Part shown: in pieces, positions 15,312-21,981 of the stretch
Layout: each line of letters begins with the position of its first letter
Numbering within the stretch: position 1 is the first letter of the stretch
Assembly: GCA_002308155.1 (NCBI GenBank)
Contig: DBVQ01000039.1
Location: forward strand, 1 to 24,157
Reading direction: 5' to 3'
Origin: Christensenella sp. UBA1260
Lineage (GTDB): Bacteria > Bacillota > Clostridia > Christensenellales > CAG-917
Length of the DNA stretch: 24,157 nucleotides
Made by a program: the position numbers and the translations under genes
The notes under the pieces: generated by a model
The model's input: only the letters and a program-made list of their open reading frames with translations
Told to the model about the DNA's origin: nothing
Database searches by the model: none

Positions 15312-16508
15312 ATGAATTATCTCTTTTTTGACATAGAATGCTCGGATGGCAGACACATGTGCAGTTTTGGCTATGTGCTCTGCGATGCCGATTTTAACGT
15401 ACTCAAAAAAGAGGACATTCTCATCAATCCGGAAGCACCTTTCAGACTTTCAAGATATGGCAGTGAGCCGCAAATCCAGCTTGGCTATCCAAAAGAAAAG
15501 TTTTACGGCTCGCCCAATTTTGTCGCGAGATACGAAAAAATCAAGCGCATTTTGGAGAAGAAAAACCAACTTGTCGTGGGGCACTCCGTGCTCAATGACG
15601 TCAACTTCTTGCAAATTGCGTGCGAGAGATACGGCAAGCCGCATTTTGAGTATTCCTTTTTTGACGAGCAACAAATCTACAAGACGCTCAACGAAGGCAA
15701 ATCCGTGAGCACGGCGCTTGAAAAGATTGCCGAGACCTATGGCATTGAGCCCGAGAGCCTGCACAGAAGCGACGACGACTCTTTGACAACGATGGAGATT
15801 GTTGAGCGTATGTGCAAGGACTTGAATATGACGCCCGCCGAGCTTGCCGAGGCATATCCACTCTCAAAAGGCAAGGTGGAGAACGGCATTGTCAAGCGTT
15901 TTGTGACCGACCCGTACAAGTGGTTTTGCTCTGCGGCTCTGGAGGTCAAGGACAAGGGGCAAAAACCTGCAAAAGACTCCGCACCCGTCGGCGCGAAAAA
16001 GGTGTATGCGGGCAAAAAAGTGTGTTTCTCAACAAAGCTTGAAAAGACCATACCGCTCAAAATCTACACGCTCGTTGAAAAGCTTACGGACCTCGGGGCA
16101 GAGTATACGGACAATCCTGCCGAGTGCAACGTGTTTATCAAGCACAAGACGAGCAAGTGCTATCGCTTCATCTATGCGTCTCAGCACAAGGGCATACGCA
16201 TAGTGCCGTTTGAGACGCTGCTCGGCGATTTGCACATCAAATATGATGAGATTGTGCCTTATGACTTCAAAGGCGACTACGTCGGCAAAAAGCCGAAGGT
16301 AATTGAAACTGGTGTTTCGCATCTTGAAAGCACACCGTCCTCAATCGGCGACCACTTGAAGTCAAAGCCGGACAAGCCTGCGCAAGGACACAAGAAAAAG
16401 AAGGGCAGAAACAGATACAAAAAGCAGTTTTACGCCAAGCAACACAAGGCGCAGAAGGGAGAAAACAATGAAAGCGGAACTCATAAAAACGACGCCAAAG
16501 GGAACTAA
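15312..16508 (+). CDS. DnaQ-like 3'-5' exonuclease with BRCT-like segment and basic tail
   Basis: A 398-residue predicted DEDDh exonuclease acting on DNA or RNA. ExoI is FFDIECSDG (Asp7, Glu9), ExoII is GHSVLNDVNFL (Asp96), and ExoIII is HRSDDDS (His151, Asp156). After a linker, residues about 232-325 (YAGKKVCFSTKLEKT, LTDLGAEYTDNPAECNVFI) look like a BRCT domain, found with DnaQ-type nucleases in some Firmicutes. The end (about 359-385) is very rich in Lys/Arg (GHKKKKGRNRYKKQF) and is probably nucleic-acid binding and disordered. The last 14 codons overlap galM in another frame. Weak ribosome site. The exonuclease call is firm; the BRCT call is moderate. Confidence 0.85.
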   Translation: MNYLFFDIECSDGRHMCSFGYVLCDADFNVLKKEDILINPEAPFRLSRYGSEPQIQLGYPKEKFYGSPNFVARYEKIKRILEKKNQLVVGHSVLNDVNFLQIACERYGKPHFEYSFFDEQQIYKTLNEGKSVSTALEKIAETYGIEPESLHRSDDDSLTTMEIVERMCKDLNMTPAELAEAYPLSKGKVENGIVKRFVTDPYKWFCSAALEVKDKGQKPAKDSAPVGAKKVYAGKKVCFSTKLEKTIPLKIYTLVEKLTDLGAEYTDNPAECNVFIKHKTSKCYRFIYASQHKGIRIVPFETLLGDLHIKYDEIVPYDFKGDYVGKKPKVIETGVSHLESTPSSIGDHLKSKPDKPAQGHKKKKGRNRYKKQFYAKQHKAQKGENNESGTHKNDAKGN

Positions 16509-17493
16509 CGTTTTTGCAATAGAAAACGATTTTGGTATGCGCGCGGAATTGTTGTCATACGGGGCGATAATCTCCAAACTCCTTGTCAAAGACAAGAGCG
16601 GTAGTTTGATTGACGTTGTTGCCGGCTATCAAGAGGAGGACGAGTTTAGACAAGACACGTGCTATTTCAACGCTTTTATCGGCAGAGTGTGCAACCGTAT
16701 TGGTGGTGCTCAATTTGAGCTTGAAGGCAAAGGATACGAGCTCTTCAAAAACGACGGCAACAATCATTTGCACGGCGGAAAGCAGGGTTTTGACAAGCAT
16801 GAATATCACGCGGAAATCGTGGGAGCATCGTCTGTGCGTTTCAGCCGCATTTCTCCGGACGGCGAAGAGGGCTATCCCGGCAACTTGATCGTCAGCGTCA
16901 CATATACGCTCACAAATGAAAACGCGCTTGAAATCGTCTATGAGGCGACGAGCGACAAGACGACTGTGTGTTCGCTCACCAATCACGCCTATTTCAATCT
17001 TGACGGCGACTTTGAGAGCGTGCTTGATCACGAGCTCTATATCGGGGCTTCGCGCCTCACAAACATTGATGACGAGCTCATACCGCACGGCGATATTCTT
17101 GACGTCAAGGGCACGCCGCACGATTTTACCTCGCCAAAGAGGATTGGCAGAGATATAAAGGCGGACGACAGGCTCCTCAAAATCGCGCGCGGGTACGATT
17201 TCAATTTTGTGCTTGACAGCAACGATTTGCAAGAAGTCAAGGCGTGGGCAAGAAGCGCAAAGAGCGGAGTGCGTCTTGATGTCTATACAGATAGACCTTG
17301 CATTCAGCTCTACACTGGCAATTTTTTGGACGGCGTGAAAGGAAAGAAAACATACGGCTATCAATCAGCATTTTGCCTTGAAACGCAGGGCTATCCAAAT
17401 GCAGTGAACGTACCTTCGTTTGACAGTATTGTGCTCAAAGCGGGCAATCATTATCATGCAAAGACGAAGTACGTTTTTTCCGTCCGCGAATAA
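16468..17493 (+). CDS. galM: Aldose 1-epimerase (mutarotase)
   Basis: A 341-residue cytoplasmic mutarotase interconverting alpha and beta anomers of galactose or glucose, feeding sugar catabolism. Family marks are FIGRVCNRIGGAQFEL, NNHLHGGKQGFDKH (His100, His102), SLTNHAYFNLDG with catalytic acid His173, and FCLETQGYPNAVN with catalytic base Glu305. Length is typical. The ATG lies 41 nt inside the exonuclease gene, supported by a GGGAG ribosome site at 16456-16460. No Leloir-pathway gene is adjacent, so its place here looks incidental or reflects shared transcription only. Confidence 0.92.
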   Translation: MKAELIKTTPKGTNVFAIENDFGMRAELLSYGAIISKLLVKDKSGSLIDVVAGYQEEDEFRQDTCYFNAFIGRVCNRIGGAQFELEGKGYELFKNDGNNHLHGGKQGFDKHEYHAEIVGASSVRFSRISPDGEEGYPGNLIVSVTYTLTNENALEIVYEATSDKTTVCSLTNHAYFNLDGDFESVLDHELYIGASRLTNIDDELIPHGDILDVKGTPHDFTSPKRIGRDIKADDRLLKIARGYDFNFVLDSNDLQEVKAWARSAKSGVRLDVYTDRPCIQLYTGNFLDGVKGKKTYGYQSAFCLETQGYPNAVNVPSFDSIVLKAGNHYHAKTKYVFSVRE

Positions 17494-17501
17494 AAAATTG
17501 A

Positions 17502-17537
17502 GTTTAAGTGTCAAAATGAACACATAAACATCGTTTT
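17502..17537 (+). terminator. Possible weak intrinsic terminator after galM
   Basis: GTTTAAGTGT (17502-17511) and ACACATAAAC (17520-17529) pair with one mismatch over an 8-nt loop, followed by GTTTTT at 17533-17538. The stem is AT-rich, so termination would be partial. Confidence 0.35.
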
Positions 17538-17588
17538 TGATATTAAAATTTGTGAAAATGTGCACATGAGCATATAAAAGGATTGGCT

Positions 17589-18326
17589 ATGACAACAAAA
17601 GAAAGACTTGAACAAATGAACAATCTTATAAATGCAGGCTTGAACTCAAAGCACGCAGTGCAAGCGCTTGCACTCATTGGATTTGACGGATTTGACGCGG
17701 ACGAACTTGCGTCTTTCAAACTGTGGACGGATTATTTGCCTATCGCACGCGAGTACCCGTATTCGGAGGAACAACGCAATCTTCACATTCTTTGGGAGTG
17801 CCTTGACAAAACTCCGTACGGCATGAACTGCGAGTTTGCAATTCCGCTTCGTCAAGCGATTGCAAAGAAACTCTTCAAAAAATGCGGGGATGGTTTTGTG
17901 GCAAATGAGAACTGCAAGTTCAATCTCGGCACAAACATTGAAATTGGCGAGAATGTATCTTGGAACTCGGGCTGCTATATTGATGCAAAGGGCGGAGTCA
18001 AGATGGGCGACTTTGCCATGCTCACAGAAAACGTGACAATCTTCACGCACACGCACAGCGAGCACGACCATATGGTGCGCACGTATAACGGCGTTGAGAT
18101 TGGCGACTATGCCAAGATTTACACAGCCGCCACGATTTTGCCGGGAGTGCATATCGGCAAGGGTGGCATCGTTGCAACGGGCGCAATTGTCACGCACGAC
18201 GTTGAAGAGTTTACGCTCGTCGCCGGCATCCCAGCAAAGCCTTTGAGAAAGCGCAATTTTGACGGCGAAAATCTTGAAGAAATGAATCAATTTATGATGG
18301 GCAACAAAGAGTTTCAAAAGCATTAA
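17589..18326 (+). CDS. Hexapeptide-repeat O-acetyltransferase (maltose/galactoside acetyltransferase-like)
   Basis: A 245-residue left-handed beta-helix acyltransferase. An N-terminal helical part carries EEQRNLHILWECLDKTPYG, similar to the Mac domain of maltose O-acetyltransferases. Hexapeptide repeats run from about 110 to 215: IEIGENVSWNSGCYID, VKMGDFAMLTENVTIFTHTH (catalytic-type His near 154-156), VEIGDYAKIYTAATILPGVHIG, GGIVATGAIVTHDV, AGIPAKPLRKR. It should form trimers and acetylate a sugar or similar hydroxyl from acetyl-CoA. It is longer than typical maltose acetyltransferases (about 185-200) because of extra N- and C-terminal residues. AAAGGA (17577-17582) favours ATG 17589 over the in-frame TTG at 17583. 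Confidence 0.88.
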   Translation: MTTKERLEQMNNLINAGLNSKHAVQALALIGFDGFDADELASFKLWTDYLPIAREYPYSEEQRNLHILWECLDKTPYGMNCEFAIPLRQAIAKKLFKKCGDGFVANENCKFNLGTNIEIGENVSWNSGCYIDAKGGVKMGDFAMLTENVTIFTHTHSEHDHMVRTYNGVEIGDYAKIYTAATILPGVHIGKGGIVATGAIVTHDVEEFTLVAGIPAKPLRKRNFDGENLEEMNQFMMGNKEFQKH

Positions 18327-18349
18327 AGATAAGCGCATTTGAGAATAAA

Positions 18350-18372
18350 AAAACAGGGCAGAGCCCTGTTTT
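18350..18372. terminator. Bidirectional intrinsic terminator
   Basis: AAAACAGGGC (18350-18359) and GCCCTGTTTT (18363-18372) form a perfect GC-centred stem with an AGA loop. U-runs follow on both strands. It ends the hexapeptide transferase gene (plus) and the convergent yitT-like gene (minus). Confidence 0.85.
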
Positions 18373-18392
18373 ATTTTTGCAATTATTTAAAA

Positions 18393-19352
18393 CTAATCAA
18401 AGCGACGGAAGCCGTTGCCACGCACCTCGTGCGCCTTTGTGATAAATGTGAATGCGTTCGGGTCCGTCTCGGCAATAATGTCCTTGACTTTGTTGATTTG
18501 ACGTTTTGAGGTGACGCAGGTGAGCACTTCGTGCTCCTTGCCTGTGTAGAAACCAATGCCGTGCGAAATCGTGACGCCGCGATGCAGACGCTTGACAAGT
18601 TGCTCTGCAATCTCGTTTGGATGGTCTGAAATGATGTTGAACACGAGTGAGGATTGCAGACCTGCGGTGATTTGGTCAGCGATTTGCGAGGACACAAGCA
18701 TTGAAATGATTGAATATATGATTGGTTTGAGCACGAGTGTCAAACCTTCGGATGCGCTTATACCTTCAGTGAGTTTCAAGATGCCGAGAGTACCTGAGGC
18801 GATTGAAACCATCATATCAAGGCCAAATATAATCCAGTGAGTTTCAATGGCAGGGTTGTGTTTGTAGATGAGTTTTCCGATGATGTCCGTACCGCCCATT
18901 GACATATTGTTTTTGAGCATGAGACCACAGATGACGCCGTTGATGACGCCGCCTGTCAAGGAAGCAAGCAAGAGCATGCCTGAATCGTCAGCAATAAACT
19001 TTGGGAAGTTTACCGCACCAAACAGATACATAAAGCCTGAATAGACGAGGACGACTAACATTGTATGGAGAGCAAAACGCTTGTTGAGGAGGAACATCGC
19101 GACAATGAGAAGCGGGATGTTCATAAGAAGCGTCGTGATGCCCGGGTCCAAAATGGTCGCTGCGAGGTCAGGACGATATGACAATACTGCGTTGTAGATT
19201 ATTGAAGAAATGCCTCCGACTCCGCCCGGCGCAAATCCGTTTGAAATGATAAAAACGTATGCGATAAGCGATCTCGAAAACGCCAATACGACGAGAAGGA
19301 GATAGAAGAGTGTATAATCTTTGGCTTTTGATTTTGAGATTGGTTTTGCCAT
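18393..19352 (-). CDS. yitT: YitT family membrane protein (DUF161 + DUF2179)
   Basis: A 319-residue inner-membrane protein of unknown biochemical function, widespread in Firmicutes. Five or six hydrophobic helices occupy residues 13 to about 225, with the family segments NGFAPGGVGGISSIIYNA (38-55) and NNMSMGGTDIIGKLIYK (148-164). The C-terminal 90 residues form the soluble DUF2179 domain (HRGVTISHGIGFYTGKEHEV, VTSKRQINKVKDIIAETDPNAF, HEVRGNGF). It is the only protein gene on the minus strand. It is convergent with the hexapeptide transferase gene and divergent from the DUF1538 operon. The ribosome site is weak. Several YitT paralogues per genome are usual, so the symbol denotes family, not orthology. 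Confidence 0.9.
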   Translation of the reverse strand: MAKPISKSKAKDYTLFYLLLVVLAFSRSLIAYVFIISNGFAPGGVGGISSIIYNAVLSYRPDLAATILDPGITTLLMNIPLLIVAMFLLNKRFALHTMLVVLVYSGFMYLFGAVNFPKFIADDSGMLLLASLTGGVINGVICGLMLKNNMSMGGTDIIGKLIYKHNPAIETHWIIFGLDMMVSIASGTLGILKLTEGISASEGLTLVLKPIIYSIISMLVSSQIADQITAGLQSSLVFNIISDHPNEIAEQLVKRLHRGVTISHGIGFYTGKEHEVLTCVTSKRQINKVKDIIAETDPNAFTFITKAHEVRGNGFRRFD

Positions 19353-19377
19353 ATTTTACCGATTTTTTGTGCTTGCT

Positions 19378-19405
19378 ATACTATACGTAAATATGCGTAC
19401 GCCAA
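19378..19405 (-). promoter_or_regulatory. Possible promoter for the yitT-like gene
   Basis: On the minus strand TTGGCG (plus 19400-19405) and TAGTAT (plus 19378-19383) are 16 bp apart and lie 26 bp before the start codon. TATAGT two bases upstream is a better -10 but leaves a 14-bp spacer. The evidence is modest. Confidence 0.35.
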
Positions 19406-19526
19406 TAAAGTAAAATCAGCCGCACGAAAAGTCAAGTGTTTTTGATGCTTTGCGAAATATTTTTTGAAACAATTGCTCAAAAAACGAAAAAAAATATTTT
19501 TGATATTTTTTATTTTTTCACGATTC
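19406..19526. other. AT-rich divergent intergenic region with A/T-tracts
   Basis: The 228 bp between the yitT-like gene and the DUF1538 operon hold no gene. The centre has phased-looking A- and T-runs, including an all-A/T 9-bp inverted repeat, AAAAAATAT (19489-19497) and ATATTTTTT (19503-19511). Such tracts could bend DNA or act as an UP element for the promoter that follows; no ORF or RNA gene is supported. Confidence 0.5.
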
Positions 19527-19555
19527 TTGACAGTTCTCAAAGTTTGTGAGATACT
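19527..19555 (+). promoter_or_regulatory. Promoter for the DUF1538-PII operon, with an internal inverted repeat
   Basis: A consensus TTGACA (19527-19532) is followed after 17 bp by GATACT (19550-19555), 25 bp before the first ATG. The spacer contains TCTCA (19536-19540) and TGAGA (19547-19551), an inverted repeat positioned where a repressor would block polymerase. A perfect TATAAT also occurs at 19577-19582, overlapping the first ATG, but it has no good -35. Confidence 0.55.
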
Positions 19556-19580
19556 TACTTATATTATTTAATTTTTTATA

Positions 19581-21176
19581 ATGCATATGAAAAACACAGC
19601 GAGCGCAAAACAACAGAATATGCAAGACGGCTTCCTCATGCTGATGTCAAGGTCTTTGATTGGCAAATTCAAAGACTCTATTGTCAGCATTATTCCTATT
19701 GTCATCATTTTTCTTGTGCTTGTGCTCACGCCAATCACGGATTTCTCCACAACGGAGATTGTGACGTTTGTGCTCTCAGCATTGTTTCTCATTTTGGGAA
19801 TAGGGCTCTTCAATCTTGGGGCGGATATGGCAATGACGCCAATGGGCGAGATGGTTGGTTCAGGGCTTACAAAGTCAAGAAAACTCAGCCTGTTGCTCAT
19901 TATATGCTTTGTTATGGGTGTGCTCATCACAATTGCAGAGCCTGACCTCAGCGTGCTCGCAAATCAAGTGCCAGGGGAGCCTTACGTTTTGATTGCGGTT
20001 GTGGGCATTGGTGTTGCAATCTTGCTCGTGGTCGCAATCGTAAAAATTGTTTTCAAAAAAGACTTGTCCCTCATCCTCATATTCTTCTATATGGTGATGT
20101 TTGCGTTGGCGGCACTCTTGCTTGAAACGGGGAAGAACAGTTTTTTGCCGCTCTCATTTGACGCAGGCGGGGTCACGACTGGTCCTATCACGGTGCCGTT
20201 TATCATGGCACTTGGCGTTGGCGTAGCATTGACAATCGGCGGTAAAAACGCCAATGAAAACAGTTTCGGTCTTATAGCCCTTTGCTCGGTTGGCCCGATT
20301 TTGGCTGTCATGATATTGTCGCTCTTTAAAGATGGCAACATAAATTATGTTATTCAGCCTGACCAAGATTATTCGACGGTTGCCAATCTCAACAACTTCG
20401 GGCGTCTCTTTGGCGAGACAGTGAAGGAAGTGTCAATTGCACTTGGGTTTATTGTCGTATTCTTCCTCATTTTGCACTTTGCGATATTGAAGGTATCAAA
20501 AAAGAAGCTCATTCAAATCTTTATCGGCATTGTCTTTACGTTTGTCGGGCTCATCATTTTCCTTACCGCTGTCAAGGTTGGGTTTATCCCGATAGGCTTT
20601 AAGCTCGGCACAGAACTTGCCGAACAGCACAAGGCGATAGTGATCATCTTTGCATTTGTAATTGGTATGATTGTCGTCCTTGCGGAGCCTGCGGTGCATA
20701 TCTTGAACAGACAGGTTGAAGACATCACGGAAGGGGCAATTTCAAAGCGTTCAATGCTTATAGCATTGTCAATCGGCGTAGGCATCTCAATCGGGCTCTC
20801 CGTGCTCAGAATCATTTTCAAGTTCTCATTGCTCTATTATTTGATTCCGGGCTACATTATTTCGTTGGGACTCAGCTTGCTTGTGCCAAAGATTTATACG
20901 GCAATCGCGTTTGACTCAGGCGGAGTCGCAAGCGGACCACTGACGTCAAGTTTCATTTTGCCGTTTGCAATCGGTGTCTGCTGGGCAATAAGCGGGCATG
21001 ATTCAAATGCTGTGCTTGAATCGGCGTTTGGCATTGTGGCAATGGTCGCAATGACCCCACTCATCACGATTCAGGTGCTTGGCTTCAGAGCAATAGCGGC
21101 GGCAAAGGTCAAAGAACGTGCCGTTATGACAAGACTTCTCGGCGCAGACGACGAGCAGATTATTGATTTTATGTGA
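19581..21176 (+). CDS. DUF1538 membrane protein, tandem-duplicated
   Basis: A 531-residue polytopic membrane protein with about 12-14 helices, probably a transporter or channel of unknown substrate. It is an internal duplication of the DUF1538 unit. FDAGGVTTGPITVPFIMALG (193-212) repeats as FDSGGVASGPLTSSFILPFA (444-463). AEPDLSVLANQV (119-130) repeats as AEPAVHILNRQV (368-379). The conserved FDxGGVxxGP and AEP motifs lie inside or between helices and look like a pore or substrate site. No ribosome site is visible; ATGs at 19581, 19587 and 19620 are all possible starts. Two PII-like genes follow directly, and PII proteins typically gate or regulate membrane transporters, so regulated transport is the natural inference. 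Confidence 0.87.
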   Translation: MHMKNTASAKQQNMQDGFLMLMSRSLIGKFKDSIVSIIPIVIIFLVLVLTPITDFSTTEIVTFVLSALFLILGIGLFNLGADMAMTPMGEMVGSGLTKSRKLSLLLIICFVMGVLITIAEPDLSVLANQVPGEPYVLIAVVGIGVAILLVVAIVKIVFKKDLSLILIFFYMVMFALAALLLETGKNSFLPLSFDAGGVTTGPITVPFIMALGVGVALTIGGKNANENSFGLIALCSVGPILAVMILSLFKDGNINYVIQPDQDYSTVANLNNFGRLFGETVKEVSIALGFIVVFFLILHFAILKVSKKKLIQIFIGIVFTFVGLIIFLTAVKVGFIPIGFKLGTELAEQHKAIVIIFAFVIGMIVVLAEPAVHILNRQVEDITEGAISKRSMLIALSIGVGISIGLSVLRIIFKFSLLYYLIPGYIISLGLSLLVPKIYTAIAFDSGGVASGPLTSSFILPFAIGVCWAISGHDSNAVLESAFGIVAMVAMTPLITIQVLGFRAIAAAKVKERAVMTRLLGADDEQIIDFM

Positions 21177-21185
21177 GGTGATTGT

Positions 21186-21614
21186 ATGGCAGAAGAAAAG
21201 AGTAGAAAAAAGAAATCATCCTCGCAAAAGGCCGTGCAGAAGACAACGCAAAAGGTCTCAAGCAATCGCCTTGAATTGCTCATCACGATTGTCAACAGAC
21301 AAAAAGCAGAGTTTTTTGTTGACCTTATTCAATCCTATGACGTGAATATGCAACTTATCGCGAGAGCAGAGGGCACGGCAAATGCTGAGATGCTCAGAGC
21401 CCTCGGGCTTGATGACGCACAAAAGGTTGTAATTTTCAGCGTAATAAAAGAAGAAAAAGTCAAGGAAGCACTTACAGATATAGAGCACAAGTTTAAGACT
21501 ATAAAGAGTGGCAAGGGCATTGCATATACTGTTCCTATGACAAGCATTATTGGCGTTGCAGTGTATGGATTTTTGAGCAACAACGAGAGAGCCGCAAAGG
21601 AGGAGAAAAAATGA
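21186..21614 (+). CDS. PII-like regulatory protein (first of pair)
   Basis: A 142-residue protein whose residues 28-125 fit the PII beta-alpha-beta fold: LELLITIVNRQKAEFFVDLI, a second strand MQLIARAEGTA, QKVVIFSVIKEEKVKEALTDI and the C-loop-like SGKGIAYTVPMTSIIGV. A basic Lys/Ser/Gln-rich extension precedes it (residues 4-25). The canonical T-loop is short and has no uridylylation tyrosine, so control by modification is unlikely; direct nucleotide or metabolite binding is possible. A strong GAGGTGAT (21175-21182) lies before the ATG, 9 nt after the DUF1538 stop. The next PII gene overlaps by ATGA, suggesting equal synthesis and perhaps a mixed trimer. Confidence 0.8.
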   Translation: MAEEKSRKKKSSSQKAVQKTTQKVSSNRLELLITIVNRQKAEFFVDLIQSYDVNMQLIARAEGTANAEMLRALGLDDAQKVVIFSVIKEEKVKEALTDIEHKFKTIKSGKGIAYTVPMTSIIGVAVYGFLSNNERAAKEEKK

Positions 21615-21979
21615 AAAAGTTTGATTTTGAACTCGTGATTTGCATTGTGAACAGCGGGTTTAGTGAGTCCGTAATGGACACTGCACGCAGTGTCGGTGCA
21701 AGAGGCGGAACGGTCATCAATGCAAAGGGAACGGCAAACAAAGAGGCGGAAACATTTTTCAAAATCTTCATCCAACCAGAAAAAGAGTTGGTTATGATTT
21801 TGGTGCCGACATCAATCAAAGAAAAACTCCTTCATGCGCTCTACAAGGCAGTAGGCCTTGATACACCAGGACAGGGCATAGCATTTGCCTTGCCGGTTGA
21901 CAACGTCGTCGGCTTGACTGATAAAAAATCTCAAGAAGAAGAGGGCGAAACTCAAAACGAACAACCGGTTGAAGAATAA
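21611..21979 (+). CDS. PII-like regulatory protein (second of pair)
   Basis: A 122-residue PII-fold protein. FELVICIVNSGFSESVMDTARSVGARGGTVINAKGTA gives strand 1, helix 1 and strand 2; ELVMILVPTSIKEKLLHALYKA gives strand 3 and helix 2; GQGIAFALPVDNVVGL is the C-terminal nucleotide-loop region. The T-loop is abbreviated (TANKEAETFFKIF) and lacks the GlnB uridylylation site. An acidic tail (SQEEEGETQNEQPVEE) follows, the opposite in charge to the basic N-terminal extension of its neighbour, which may favour pairing. AGGAG (21601-21605) and the ATGA overlap couple it to the first PII gene. Confidence 0.85.
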   Translation: MKKFDFELVICIVNSGFSESVMDTARSVGARGGTVINAKGTANKEAETFFKIFIQPEKELVMILVPTSIKEKLLHALYKAVGLDTPGQGIAFALPVDNVVGLTDKKSQEEEGETQNEQPVEE

Positions 21980-21981
21980 TT

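Noticed and set aside
16555..17364. 269-codon antisense open frame inside galM
   Set aside because: galM motifs are clear on the plus strand; the antisense product resembles no family.
17550..17578. TTGTGA-17-TATAAA promoter-like pair before the hexapeptide transferase
   Set aside because: The -10 would overlap the ribosome site, leaving an essentially leaderless mRNA while a good ribosome site is present, so it is probably chance.
17646..18338. 230-codon antisense frame over the hexapeptide transferase
   Set aside because: The hexapeptide pattern on the plus strand is unmistakable and the antisense frame crosses towards the terminator without signals.
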